Shown one piece after another: positions 49,596-61,654 of a DNA stretch of 64,000 nucleotides. The notes below the pieces were generated by a model. That model saw only the letters and a program-made list of their open reading frames with translations. It was not told the DNA's origin and ran no database searches. A program made the translations under genes and the position numbers. This stretch comes from Rhizophagus clarus. Taxonomy: Eukaryota; Glomeromycota; Glomeromycetes; Glomerales; Glomeraceae. The stretch is taken from positions 62,001 to 126,000 of the forward strand of contig BLAL01000298.1 of assembly GCA_015698045.1 (NCBI GenBank), read 5' to 3'. Position 1 is the stretch's first letter. Every line of letters starts with the position of its first letter.

Positions 49596-51957
49596 GTAGT
49601 TATTTAGACTTATAATTAGAAAACTTCATGTGCCTTTAATGATATTCCTTTATTTTTTTTTTGTATATTTCATTTTTTCAAACTAGAGTGCTTTGAAATT
49701 CTGAAAAGATAAGTAAATGTGCTTTTTTTAGTGAAGATTGTTATTAATTACTAATATTCTTTTGTTTTTTTTGTAGATTTCGTTCCTATACATCTTAAAT
49801 TTTGGATTACTTTAAAGTAACTATACAGGTAATCTATATAGATAGATTTTTATTTAAGGTCATTAATAAAATTTTAATTACTAACATGTTTATTCTTTTT
49901 TCAGTAGATTTCATTTTTAGGTACTTTGGGATTTTAATATATAGATAATATTCTTATATTCAAGGATGTTAATAGGATTTATTGATCTTATAAATATTCC
50001 TCTTGGTCAGAAAGTTTATTTTATACTATTTTTTTTGGTTTATTGAGAAAAACTTTTAATAAAGAACACAGCATTTCAAAAAACAGTTTTTTTATTAATA
50101 CAAAGCCTGTAAAATTAATTATAGGTTGCCGATCATTTTCTTCCATTGAATGATGATCTATTCCTTAATAAAAAATCTTAATTGCATTTATAACAACATT
50201 ATTCATCTTATCTAATAACAATTTTTGATATTTTATAATAGCTTTACCTACTTACTAGTAACCTTATATAAAGTTGTCAGAGTCCTTTACTACTTTATCA
50301 AAATATATTCCTTCTATGTGTATTATTCTGACTATTTTATTATTACCACTGCCACTGTTAAAGAAAAAAATGTAAATTTAAAGAACTTTTATAATACTCT
50401 AAGTATATGGAAATATAGTTGTTTTTGAAATTCAATTAGCAAATCTGAAATCTGAAATTACTAAATTACGTAAATATATAATTAATTATGTAAATCTGTA
50501 ATTATACACTTTAAAATTCTAAAATTTATGTAACAGTATGGAAGTATGAATATTTCTGGATCCAGTAGTCCTGTTCATTTTTTGATCGTATCAGATTAAT
50601 CAGAAAAATGTATAACTAATTAGATCATAGTTACAATTGAGCATAATTTTTGATTGATCAGATTGGTTATATTATTCATAGGACAAAAACACGCAGATAT
50701 CACTGACATGTTGTTTATTTATTAATCGATCAGAGAAAAATGCCAATTTTTGTAAATTGGCTTGACTGACAATTGATCGCATCAGTATCCAATTATTTAG
50801 GGATGCAAATTTGTGATCAATCTGGTCAGTTCTAGAATTGAACAGAGCTAGTAATCCAATTTTAACGATCTTACTCTCATTTGATTTATCTTATCAAGAC
50901 GAATCTAATGATATGTATTGCAGCATTCTAGCATTGATATTGACGAAATTATCTCTCTGCAAATATTTAGTGATTATTGGTATCAAAGCATGATCTAGTG
51001 ATTGGATTTTTATGTTCTTGATATCATTCGATTTGTCTCATCAAGACGAATCTAATGATACATATTACAGTATTCTAGCATTGATATTGACAAAGTTATC
51101 TCACTGCAAATATTTAGTGATTATTAGTGTTAAAGCACGATCTAGTGATTGGATTTTTACGTTCTTATTATCATTAGATTCGTCTTGATGAGACGAATTG
51201 AATGACAGTAAGATCATCAAAATTGGATAACTAGTTGCAGAGTTATGGGTTACTAAATTTTTAAATATAATTTGACCAAAATTTAGGTTAATTCTGGCCA
51301 AATATTTCTATAATACGAAATTAAATACGAAATCTAAAATTAAATACGGAATTCAGATCTTTTCTAATAAATTATTAATAATTACAGAATTACAGAATTA
51401 CGTAATTCTATAATACGAAATTAATTTTGAATACAAGTATATATGGAAAACCAAGTCCAGTACTTATAAAAATGTATTTTTAAATAAAGGAGAAGAAGTG
51501 TAAGGACTGTTAGCTTTTCTAATAATTAAATTACAGAAAAAAAATAAAAAATATTTTTTCTCAAAAAACAAACATGAAAAGTATGAGTAATAGTTTACTT
51601 TTAATGATTATCATAAATTATTTTAATATTTTATGTTTTATATTTTATGAACAATACAAATCTAAATTTACAACTTCAACTAATGATTGGCAGCCTGCAA
51701 GTTCTAGACAGACCTGTATACCTAAAGGTAAGTCAGGGTATACAAGTATATAAAGAAAGCTATCTATAATCAACTACAGAAACAAAATCCTAGCACTATG
51801 GTATACCTTTCCTAATTGCTACTCAACTAACATATTCTTTACATACTCAAAACATACACCTATTTATAATGTATAAGAATATCCCTTATAATATTTATTT
51901 TTTTCAAATCAGGCAAATTTGTCAGACTGAAGTCTTAAGTTTCTTTAAAGGAGAAAT
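49596..51957. other. AT-rich DNA with partial tandem repeats, no gene seen
   Basis: No recognisable gene. At about 50,865-51,200 a unit of about 155 bp (AAGACGAATCTAATGATA, then ATTCTAGCATTGATATTGAC, then CAAATATTTAGTGATTATT) is repeated twice, plus a reversed fragment. ATTCGTCT/AGACGAAT forms a perfect hairpin near 51,180. Similar wording occurs in the TA-flanked elements at 52.5 and 57.9 kb, so this is probably another relic of that family. Confidence 0.55.
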
Positions 51958-51965
51958 ATTGTAAT

Positions 51966-52263
51966 AGGACCCCAGACATTACTGATACAACTCATAATTA
52001 TGAAAAAGAGCAAATTGATGTGAAATTTAGAAGTTAAAAAACATGTTTTTTGCAATTATCTAGTCAACCAGTGATCCAAATTGGATGAAATTTTTTTTTA
52101 AAATGTAGCTTTCAATGAGATCTACAAAATAAAAAAATGTTTATCGAAATTGGTTGAATAGATGGCGAGATATCCTTAAAAAACTAAAAGAACAAATTGG
52201 CTTAATTTTGAGAAAAATGGGTAAAAAAAATATGTAAGTTATTTTAGTAATGTTTGGGATCCT
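51966..52263. mobile_element. 298-bp MITE with 8-bp TSD ATTGTAAT
   Basis: ATTGTAAT at 51,958-51,965 and 52,264-52,271. The ends are AGGACCCCAGACATTACTGA and inverted AGGATCCCAAACATTACTAA. A close relative sits in the minus-strand LINE at 61,351-61,646. Non-coding; 8-bp TSD suggests hAT mobilisation. Confidence 0.88.
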
Positions 52264-53805
52264 ATTGTAATAACTTATTTCACATGGTTTTCAGAATAAA
52301 ATAACATAAAATCCAAAATAATTTATAAATCCAAAAAAATACTAATTAAAAACAAAAAAAAAAAAAAAAGTAATAATTAAAGTCTAGGGAGTAAAAAAAA
52401 GGAAAGTACAATTTTGATAAAATTAGACTAGGATAAAAAAATTGTAATTCTATAACCTATTGTAATTTCAAAGTCTGTTACCAGATGTTAATAGAAATTC
52501 AAAACCAGCTTTGACTTTTAGAAATATAGTCAACTCTTTTTATAGTCATCTCTATTATAGTTACATTACTCTATATAGTCACCTTAGCTAGTTGAGTGTT
52601 CCAAATTTTTATATAAAAACTATCATTTATAGTCACAAACTACCTATAGTCACTATCACATTTTTTTTTAAAAAATTTATATATACAATATGTAGATATT
52701 TATTAAAATATAATTATTCTATGATCTAATGATCAGATTTTAATGATCTTTAGCTCATTAGGTTCATCTCATTGAAAGGAATCAGATGATAGTAATTTTA
52801 TAGTGATTGGATTAATATTGACTGAGTAATCCAATTTTAAATATCAAATTGGCATTCTATATTGATATATGTAAAATTCATGTAATATTTAATATTTTGA
52901 TTTTATTTTAATTACAACATATTCTAGTGATCAAATTTTAATGGTCTTAGGCTCATTAGAATCATCTTATCAAATAAATCCAATAGTAATAATTATATAA
53001 TAGTTGAATTAATATTGACTGAGAAATTCAATTTTAAAGACCAAATCAGTAATTTATATACATAAAATTTGCGTAATATTAAATATTTTGACTGTATTTT
53101 AATTACTATGAGGTTCTAGTGATCAGAGTTTAATGACCTTAGGCTCATTAGAATTGTTTCATTAAGAGGAAGCTAACGGTAATAATTTTATAACGATTGG
53201 ATTAATATTAACTAAGCAATTTGATTTTAAAGATCAGATCAGCATTTTTTATATGTAAAATTTGTATAACATTGAATATTTTGACTGTATTTTAATTATT
53301 ATGGGTTCTAGTGATCAGATTTTAATAATGCATCGAGAAAAATTTTGGTCCGCAAATTTGCGCAATTTTGCGAAATTCAATTCTGCGCAGATCAGAATAC
53401 ATGCTGATACACAGCACTGAAAAATTTCATGGATTTCTGCGCAGATCTGCAAGCACAAAAAAACCTGCAAAATTTTTCAAAAATAAATCTGCGAAATTTT
53501 TCAAAAACACTAATGCAAATTTACAATTAGGCAGTGTTTTAACTTTAATATTAACTAATATTAATTTATTAATTAAAAATATTAACAAATTTAAAAGTAC
53601 ATATATTAAACTATCCTATTTGCTAACTAAATGCATTAATTAAAAAGTCCCCTTTTCTTTTCTTTATTGACGTTCAAATTATGTTGTTGTTAATGGTTTG
53701 GACATTGTTCCAGTTGGTTCAATTCTAACAAATAACTTTTAATTTTTTTGATCCAACAAAACGCATCAAAACGTAAAAATATTATCGCTTCTAAAGAAAA
53801 CCGTA

Positions 53806-55800
53806 GGCCTACAATAAAAGAAAAGTAAAATATTAGCTGACTTTTCGTTTAAATAAAAAAAAATGAAATAATTTCAAAGATAAATACCTTTGAAATCTTC
53901 GTCCAGAAGCCGTAAACCTACAAGAAACAAAATAAATGAAATGTTAGCAAATGTTTTATTAAGAAATTTCAAAAAAATAGTAAAAGGAACTTCGTAGAGC
54001 ACCTTTGAAGTTTTGTAATATTCCAGGAAGCCTCAAACTTATAAAAATAAGCATTAATAAAATGTCTCATTAAAAAGGAAATTAAACAAATTTCAAAGTT
54101 CTACCTTCGAAATTTCTTCTAGGAATCTAACTGCGGACCTATAAAAGAAAGAATAAGAAAATAAAGAACGTTAGTAAATGTTCATTGAATAAAAAAACCC
54201 AAAAATTAAAGGTACTTTTGAGAGATATATAGTATTTCGACGTCCAGAATCTAAAAAAAAAAATTGAACATTAGTAACGTTTATTATAATAGAAGTAAAA
54301 AGAAATTTGAAAGTGATGAATTACCTTTGAATGGAGTCTGGGCTTCATCTGGACCTAAAAAAATAAAAAACATCAAACGTTAGCAACGTTCGTTAAACAA
54401 AAAAATTAAAATTTTTTTTGAAGGTCATAACTTCAAAATAGTCTTCGAAAATGGTTACTAAATCTAAAAAAGAAAAAATGGACGTTAATAAATATACATT
54501 AACATTCATTAAATAAAAACAAAAAAATAAATCGAAGGCCTTACCTTTGAATAGAGTCCAATCTTCGAAATGGAACATCTGAATCTAAAAAAATAAAAAA
54601 ATGAACGTTAGTAACGTTCATTAAAATAAAATAAAAAAGTAAAAATTTTCAAAGATATTATACCTTCGAAATATCATAGTCTGCCTCTAAAGGAGTTCCA
54701 GACTTAACAAATAAAAAAAATGAACATTAGTAACGTTTGTTTAAAAAATAAAAAAAAATAATAATTTTCGAAGATATTATACCTTCGAAATATCATAGTC
54801 CACCCCTAAAGGATTTTCAGACTTAAAAAAGAAAGAAAATGAACATTAGTTAACGTTTGTTGAAATAATAAAAAAAAAGATATTTTGAAGTTTCTTTATC
54901 TTCGAAATACCACAGTCCGCTTTGAATTAGAGTTCCAAATCTAAAAAATGAAATGAAATATTAGTAATGTTTCATAAAATAAAAATATAAAAAAAAAATT
55001 TATTTTGAAGTTTTTTTACCTTTGAAATAATTCGGTCCACTTCTTCCAGGCCTAAAAAAGAAAGAAAATGAATATTAGTTAATGTTTGTTGAAATAAAAG
55101 TAAAAAAAAAATATTTTTTTTTTTTACTTACAGTAGTCTGTCTATAAAGGAGTTCTGGACCTAAAAAAAGAAAGAAAATAAACGTTAATTAACGTTTGTT
55201 GAAATTAAAGTAAAAAAAATTGTTTTTTTTTACTTAAAGTGGTTTACCTCGAATGGAGTTTCAAACCTAAAAAAAGGGATAAAAGTGAAACGTTACTAAT
55301 GTTTCGCTAAAATACAAAAAAAACATTTTTTTTTTTACTTAAAGTGGTCTGCCTCAAAATGGAGTTCTGGACCTAAAAAAAAGAAAAAGAAATCGAACGT
55401 TAGTTAATGTTTGTTAAATTAAATGAATAAAAAAATCTGGAGCTGTATTTCGGCTTTCAAACTCCAAAAAAAATTAAAAATAATAAAAAAAAGTCCAGAG
55501 CTGTACTTTGGCTTTTGGACCTAAAAAAATATAAAAATCGAACATTTATAATGTTTGTTAAATAAATTAATATACTTGAAGGCTTTAACCTTTGAAATGG
55601 AGAGTCCAGAGCTGTTCTTCAGTGTCAAGGACCTCTAACCTTCGAAATAGAGAGTCCAGAACTGTTCTTCAGCATCAAGGATCTCTACCCTTCGAAGTGG
55701 AGAGTCCAGGCTGTTTTTTAACATCCAGGATCTCTAACCTTCGAAATAGAGTCTGGAAAGGGCTTTGGGCTCATCCAAAATTTAGAAAAGAAGCTACAAA
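53806..55800 (-). repeat. Minus-strand array of about 15-19 mini-exon-like units
   Basis: Units of about 80-120 bases. On the minus strand each shows a T-tract and AG, a core, and GT. Examples (core ends): 53,917-53,888 (30 nt), 54,354-54,325 (30), 54,584-54,545 (40), 54,702-54,664 (39), 54,821-54,783 (39), 55,160-55,132 (29), 55,372-55,339 (34). Cores share TCTGGAACTCC and ATTTCGAAG. At one unit (54,950 side) the donor has decayed to AT. Spacers carry AACGTTA/TAACGTT hairpins as in E3. At 55,580-55,760 the cores lie back to back at about 60-bp period without spacers. Core lengths are not consistently multiples of three. Confidence 0.7.
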
Positions 55801-56149
55801 AAAAAAAATTTTTAAAATAGCTTCGCAAGACAAATCTTGCCATTTTTGTCCATAAAACTTCAAAATTTAAAAACTTCCTAATTTTTCGTTCATCTCGCAC
55901 TTTAAAATCATAAGTAAAAAATTTTTGTTTGAATCTGAAACTTGTACCTTTGGCATTCTGTCAAACATTGGAAAACTTGTCTTAAAGACTTCGAACCTTA
56001 TAAAGAAACAGTATTTTTTATTTTTTTTTTTTAAAAAAAAATTATTCTTAAAGTCCGATTATCTGACAAGCTTCGAAACTTAAAAAAGAATCCATTAAAA
56101 ATTTAATTTTTTTTTCTTTGGTATCTTTAAACAAATTAATTTTTTTAAG

Positions 56150-56350
56150 GTGTTAAAAAATTATTTCTTTAAAAGTGTTAAAAAATTATTTCTTTAAAAG
56201 TGTTAAAAAATTATTTCTTTAAAAGTGTTAAAAAATTATTTCTTTAAAAGAATTATTTCTTTAAAAGTGTTAAAAAATTATTTCTTTAAAAGAATTATTT
56301 CTTTAAAAGTGTTATAAAATTATTTCTTTAAAGTGACAGAAAAAAATTAT
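56150..56350. repeat. Short tandem repeat in E8
   Basis: Eight or nine units of TTAAAAAATTATTTCTTTAA, then AAGTG, with one shortened form. Non-coding. Confidence 0.85.
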
Positions 56351-56887
56351 TTCTTTAAAAAAATTTAAAAAATTAGTGATGTAAAGTTTATTAAAAGAAA
56401 TATGCAAAGTTTATCAAATTAAAGAAGAAAATTGTGAAAATCTTTAAAGATTTTTGTACAAAGTATTTTTAAAAATCTGCAATTTTGGAGATTATTACAA
56501 ATTTTTCATAAAAAAATCTTTGAAAAAATAAAAAAAATAATTTCTGCAGTATTGCGCAGATTCTTAACAAAATTGTATTAAAAAAATGCGGCAATCTGCT
56601 AAAATCACAGATCATCACAGATCTAAACTGATATAACTTTCCTGATGATCTTAGGCTTATTAGAATTGTCTCATCAAGAGGAAGCTAATGGTTATAAATC
56701 CATAATAATTGGAATAATATTGACAAAATTATTATGATGTGAATATTTAATCAAAATTATTACAATTTATAATTCTGGCCAAAATTACTGATTTAATTAT
56801 AAAATTTTATTGCTTATAGTCACATCTTATCATAGTTACCAAATATAGACTGCCCTAAATGTGTGACTATAGAGAGAGTTGACTGTA

Positions 56888-57943
56888 TTCTTAATTGTAA
56901 ATAAAACCCATATTCATATAAGGGCTAACATTTCTTTTGGAATCAAGAAATCATTTGTTTACACCTTTCAAGAAGGAAGTACGTTTAGAAAATTGTAATG
57001 TATTTTGAAATAAAAGAAAGAAATCTATATAACTTGTAATATTCAACTTAGACAGAGTGAATCATTATCTTTTATAAGACCAGAGTAAATCATTCTTGAG
57101 CATGATTGGCAAATCAGCCTTTCTGACGTTAGGCAGTAGATTCTGTTCATAAAAAAATTTATGAAATAAAATAAAGGAATCTACGCAATTTGTAGTACTT
57201 AACTCAGACAGAGCAAATCATCATCTCTTATGAGACCAGAGTAAAATCATCTCTGAACATGGTTGGCGAACCAGTTTTTCTAACATTAAGCAGTAGATTC
57301 TGTTTATAAAAAAATCCATGAAATAAAAGAAAGAAATCTATGTAATTTGTAGTACTCAACTCAGACAAAGTGAATCTTCATCTCTTATAAAATCAGAGCA
57401 AAATCATCTCTGAGCATAACTGGCAAACCAGCCTTTCTGGCATTAAGCAGTAGATCTCTTTCACAAAAAAATTTAAATAAGAGCCCCATATTTGGATTAT
57501 ATGATTGGCTGATTATTATAGGAGGTAAACTAAAAATTATTTTCTTTGAACAAAAAAGAGAAAATATAAAAATTATTAGATATAAGTTAGAGACTTCTAT
57601 TAAGAGCGTTTTTGACTACTGGACAATATATTATCTTGGCAAAGTATATATCTAACAGTTACAGAGTTTCTTAAGTATAGCCTTTTTCTACATGTAATAT
57701 CTCAGTATCTTTGTTGCTACTGCTACCATCAGGATCCTAAACAATATATATATAGATCATATTAAAATCCAAATTTTTTACTATGATCAATAAGCAAATT
57801 ATTTTAAACTCTGCTAAGCAAAATTTTATTATAACATCAAAAATTTTATATTGCTAAGTAACTCATTTTATGATATATATAAAAACTTTTATAAATAACT
57901 TATAAATTTATATTTATAGTATAATTTATTATAAAAATTAAAA
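56888..57943. repeat. Three-copy 156-bp tandem repeat and flanks
   Basis: From about 57,020 to 57,475 a unit of about 156 bp occurs three times, recognisable by CTCAGACAGAG, ATCATCTCTTAT, GACCAGAGTAAAATCAT and AAGCAGTAGATTCTGTT. The remainder is AT-rich. AGGATCCTAAACAATATATA at about 57,732 is the terminus of the family seen at 43,464-44,903, here reversed and interrupted by the next element. No gene. Confidence 0.7.
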
Positions 57944-57945
57944 TA

Positions 57946-58982
57946 CAATCAACTCCCTTTATAGTCATCTCCGTTATAGTCACATTACTCTATATAGTCA
58001 CCTTAGTTGAGTGTCCCAAATTTTCATATATAAAAACTATCATTTATAGTCACAAATTACCTATAGTTACTATCACATCTTTTTTTTAAAAATTTTATAT
58101 ATATGTGATTATAAAAAGATATTTATTAAAATATAATTATTCTATGATCTAATGATCAGATTTTAATGATCTTTAGCTTATTAGGTTCATCTCATTAAAA
58201 GGAATCAGATGGTAGTAATTTTATAATGATTGGATCAATATTGACCAATAAATTTGATTTTAAAGACCAAATTGGCATTTTATATATGTAAAATTCGCGT
58301 AATATTAAATATTTTGACTGTATTTTAATTACTATGGATTCTAATGATCAGATTTTAATGATCTTAGCCTTATTAGACTCGTCTCATCGAGAGGAAGCCA
58401 ATGGTAATAATTTTGTAATGATTGGATTAATATTGACTGAGAAATTCGATTTTAAAGACCAAATCGGCATTTTATACATGTAAAATTTGTATAATATTAA
58501 ATGTTTTGACTGTATTTTAATTACTATGGGTTCTAGTGATTGGATTTTAATGATATCAGGCTCATTAGAATCGTCTCATTGAGAGGAAACTAGTGATAAT
58601 AATTTTATAATGATTAGATTAATATTGACAGAGAAATTCGATTTTAAAGACCAGATCGACATTTTTTATATATAAAATTTGCATAATATTAAATATTTTG
58701 ACTGTATTTTAATTATTATGGGTTCTAGTGATCAGATTTTAATGATTTTAGGCTCATTGGAATTGTCTCATCAACAGGAATCTAATGACTATAAATCTAT
58801 AATAATTGGAATAAAATTGACAAAATTACTATGATGTGAATATTTAACCAAAATTATTACAATTTATAATTCTAGCCAAAATTACTGATTTAATTATAAG
58901 ATTTTATTGCTTATAGTCACATCTCATCATAGTCATCAAATATAGACTGTCCCAAATGTATGACTATAGAGAGAGTTGACTG
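57946..58982. mobile_element. TA-flanked MITE, 1.04 kb, uninterrupted relative of 52.5 kb element
   Basis: Ends CAATCAACTCCC and inverted CAGTCAACTCTC, with TA on both sides (57,944-57,945; 58,983-58,984). Inside are four tandem units of about 190-210 bp beginning near 58,140, each with TGATCAGATTTTAATGAT and GATTGGATTAATATTGAC. No coding potential. It is inserted in a reversed copy of the AGGAYCCTGAACAATATATA family. Confidence 0.85.
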
Positions 58983-58984
58983 TA

Positions 58985-59584
58985 CAAATAAATTTTAATG
59001 TGATAAATAACTTAATTTAAATACCCAAAATATTAAAAATTTAAAAATTAATACTATTATAAGGATACTAAGCTTTCAATAAATATAGTTATAAAAAATA
59101 AAGCACAATTATTTTTAACCATTCTGAACAACTTACTTAAGCACAAGAAGTTGATTTCATTTAACCAAAAATAGTAAAATTATACTTTAAAATTAAAAAT
59201 CAAATAAACGATAAATAATTGAAAGTACAAACTTGGCCGCATTTCATAAGAATTAATCCAATCATTCTAAAATTTTTACTGTAAGTAGATTTGATCCCGC
59301 TGAACAGCTTTACTTAAGCAGAAAAAAGTAAATTTATTTGACCAAAGTGATTTAATTACATTCTGAAATTAAAAGAGAGAAAAAAAATTTTTTGAATTAA
59401 TACTGTTTGAAAAATACAAATTTCTTCATAAATATTATATCTAGTCTTAAGAAAATTAAGATCTGAGTACTTTTGACATTATTAAACAGCTTTACTTAAA
59501 TATAAAAAGTGATTTCATTAAACTAAAATTTATTTTACATATAGTTAAATTTAGTAAACAAAAAACAAGAATAAGAGAATATTA
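58985..59584 (-). repeat. Reversed dispersed repeat, continuation
   Basis: Colinear in reverse with about 44,290-44,470 and neighbouring parts of the 43,464-44,903 element (TAAACGATAAATAATTGAAAG, ATTCTAAAATTTTTACTGTA). It stops at the A-tail of the minus-strand LINE. No gene. Confidence 0.65.
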
Positions 59585-60146
59585 TTTTTTTTTTTTTTTT
59601 TTTTTGCAAGGTAGTGCAATTTGTGAGTTTATTAGTTATATGAGAATACAGATATATCTGTTATTTATATAACTAATTTATTAAAACTTCAAACTGGTTC
59701 CCCATCCTAAAAGATTGCTCTTGTACCTTACCATCACCTTATGAAATTCATCCATATCCTTCTATAGTAACTATTGAATTATATGAGATCATTATAACAT
59801 ATGGCTTCAGTATATGCTTTCACTATCCTTTAAACAAAAAAAAAGAAAAAAAGGAGATTATATTGTATTTATATACTTTTATATTATTATATACTTTTCA
59901 TGCTACTTTATTTCCCTCTCTAATTTGTTTATTTATATACTGTCTTGATTTTTCCAAAGCTATTGATCATTGTTTATTATATTTTAGTATTTTTCTTTCT
60001 TTTAAATCATATGTATCTCCTTCTATTTGTGGAGTTAAAGTTTGATTATATTTTATATATTTATATGATGATAAGCTTCTTTTCTTTTCTTGTTTCTTGA
60101 TACCCTTTGTCTGCTTCCATTCTGCTATTATTTTATAACATGGTTG

Positions 60147-60686
60147 CTAGATAATATTATGAAATTCATTAATAAATACTTTTAGGTATAGAGTAGCAAT
60201 TGTTAATGCTATTTTTTTTGATTTTACAATACTTTTAAGTACTTTGTATTTCCCTTTTGAAAAGAAATTCCTTAATGATAGGTGAACAAAAGGAATAAGT
60301 AGTTCATAATTAATACCTATTATATGTCTGAAGAAGTTTCTATTCCATAAGTATAGCTGTTGTATATCTTTTTGATTGAGTTGAATTTGAATTTGTTTTT
60401 CTTGTGTTGTAAAGTTTGTAAGCACTTGATCACATTGGTGTACAGTATTATTAGCTATAATTATCCATTTATCCTTAAATTGTTGGCAGTAAATTATATG
60501 ATCCTCATCTTTATTTTCTGTAAGACAGAATCTGCATTTTGCATCTCTATATAAATCATATCTTCTTTCTTTCATTATTTCTAGAGTTGGAAGCAAATAA
60601 TTTATAAGTTTTAAATGTTTGATGAACCTGTTATTTGTTGTTGATGTTGTGCAATTAAATCCTGTATTTTTTTGAAAAATGCCCAA
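60147..60686 (-). pseudogene. LINE C-terminal zinc-finger region
   Basis: An open stretch of 179 codons (KNTGFNCTTSTTNNRFIKHLK onward in meaning, shortened here: NTGFNCTT, RFIKHLKLINYLLPTLE). CRFCLTENKDEDHIIYC is a complete CxxC...HxxxC zinc-binding motif. The region continues through LYLWNRNFFRHI and KSIVKSKKIALTIATLYL. It corresponds to 30,564-31,100 of the first LINE, where the last Cys is mutated. Confidence 0.8.
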
Positions 60687-61089
60687 GTAACTTCTTCTTC
60701 TATTATGGAAGTTGTATCTATAAAAATTGATCTATGTGTATAATTAAGAGATCATGCTGCATCTAATGTAGCTTCATATATACTATCTATAAATTTTCTT
60801 ATGTGTCTATCAACTCTTTTACCATTCCAATAGATATCATACATTAAATCTTTTTGTTGTATATCTTTAATTGTAATGCAAGTTGATTTTTCCCTTTCTT
60901 TTTTTGCTACTCTATCTGCTTCTTCATTTCCTTTAATTCCTATATGATCTTTGACTTTTATAAACTTGATTTCCAGCTGCTTGCTATTAATAAGGTTAAT
61001 TATACTGCTAATTATACTATAATTGTTGCATTTACATCATGTGCGTATCTTGCTTTTTCTATTTGTTAGATTTCTTCTTATATTATTAA

Positions 61090-61350
61090 GGCTGTTCAAA
61101 TCCAATACTTTGTTTAACATAATCCCCCCCTCTCTTTTTCAATGTTTGGAACATTTTTTCAACACATAATTTAGACTGGAATTAAAAGAAATTTCCTAAT
61201 TAGACCATAATTTTTTAAGTATCTAATGAATATTTAATTTGAGCCAAAATTAATAATAATTCTGGTCATGTTTTCTGTTGTTAAATCCCCCCCTCTAAAG
61301 AATCTTGACCTTATTATGTTAAATAGAAAATTGGCTTGGTGTAGCCTAAT
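61090..61350. other. Non-LINE insert with C7 direct repeats
   Basis: AATCCCCCCCTCT occurs at 61,121-61,133 and again at 61,284-61,296 in direct orientation, 163 bases apart. It lies between LINE RNase H sequence and the MITE at 61,351. The LINE reading resumes at about 61,090 (TTAATAATATAAGAAG on the minus strand). Its nature is unknown. Confidence 0.5.
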
Positions 61351-61646
61351 AGGATCCTGGACATTACTAATACAATTCATAATCATGAAAAAGAGCAAAT
61401 TGATGTGAAATTTAGAAGCTAAAAAACATGTTTTTTGCAATTTTCTTGTTAACCAGTAATCCAAATTGGATGAATTTTTTTTAAAATGTAGCTCTCAATG
61501 AGATCTACAAATAAAAAAAAGTTTATCAAAATTGGTTAAATAGATGGCGAGATATTCTTAAAAAATTAAAAGAACAAATTGGTTTAATTTTGAGAAAAAT
61601 GGGTAAAAAAAAAAATGTGAGTTATTTTAGTAATGTTTGGGGTTCT
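61351..61646. mobile_element. 296-bp MITE, relative of 51,966-52,263
   Basis: Nearly colinear with the 298-bp MITE at 51,966 (AAAAAGAGCAAATTGATGTG, AGATGGCGAGATAT, GAGAAAAATGGGTAAAAAA). Ends AGGATCCTGGACATTACTAA and inverted AGAACCCCAAACATTACTAA. It sits in the RNase H region of the LINE. Its own target duplication is not clear because another insert abuts its left end. Confidence 0.8.
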
Positions 61647-61654
61647 TTATTAAT

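Larger units (their letters stand above)
53327..56645 (-). mobile_element. E8: 3.3 kb insertion carrying a mini-exon array
   Basis: Defined by comparison with the uninterrupted relative (TTTTAATGAT across the site). The right border, read on the minus strand, is CAGGAAAGTTATAT, close to the CAGGAAATTTTATA terminus of E1/E2. The left end (near CGAGAAAAATTTTGG) is only weakly similar, so exact borders are uncertain. It contains CTGCGCAGAT motifs at both sides, the minus-strand mini-exon array, and an AATTATTTCTTTAAAAG repeat at 56,150-56,350. No recognised gene. Confidence 0.65.
52527..56885. mobile_element. TA-flanked element with about 200-bp internal repeats, split by E8
   Basis: Ends T/CAGTCAACTCT and the inverted form, with TATAGTCA just inside, and TA on both sides (52,525-52,526; 56,886-56,887), as in Tc1/mariner/pogo elements. 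The interior has roughly 200-bp tandem units (TGATCAGATTTTAATGATCT, CTCATTAGAAT, GATTGGATTAATATTGACT). The fourth unit is interrupted at about 53,327 and resumes at about 56,646. The short relative at 57,946-58,982 shows the uninterrupted form. No transposase. Confidence 0.82.

Noticed and set aside
55592-55855. 87-codon plus-strand open frame.
   Set aside because: It is a reading of tandem repeat cores whose splice-like signals are on the minus strand.
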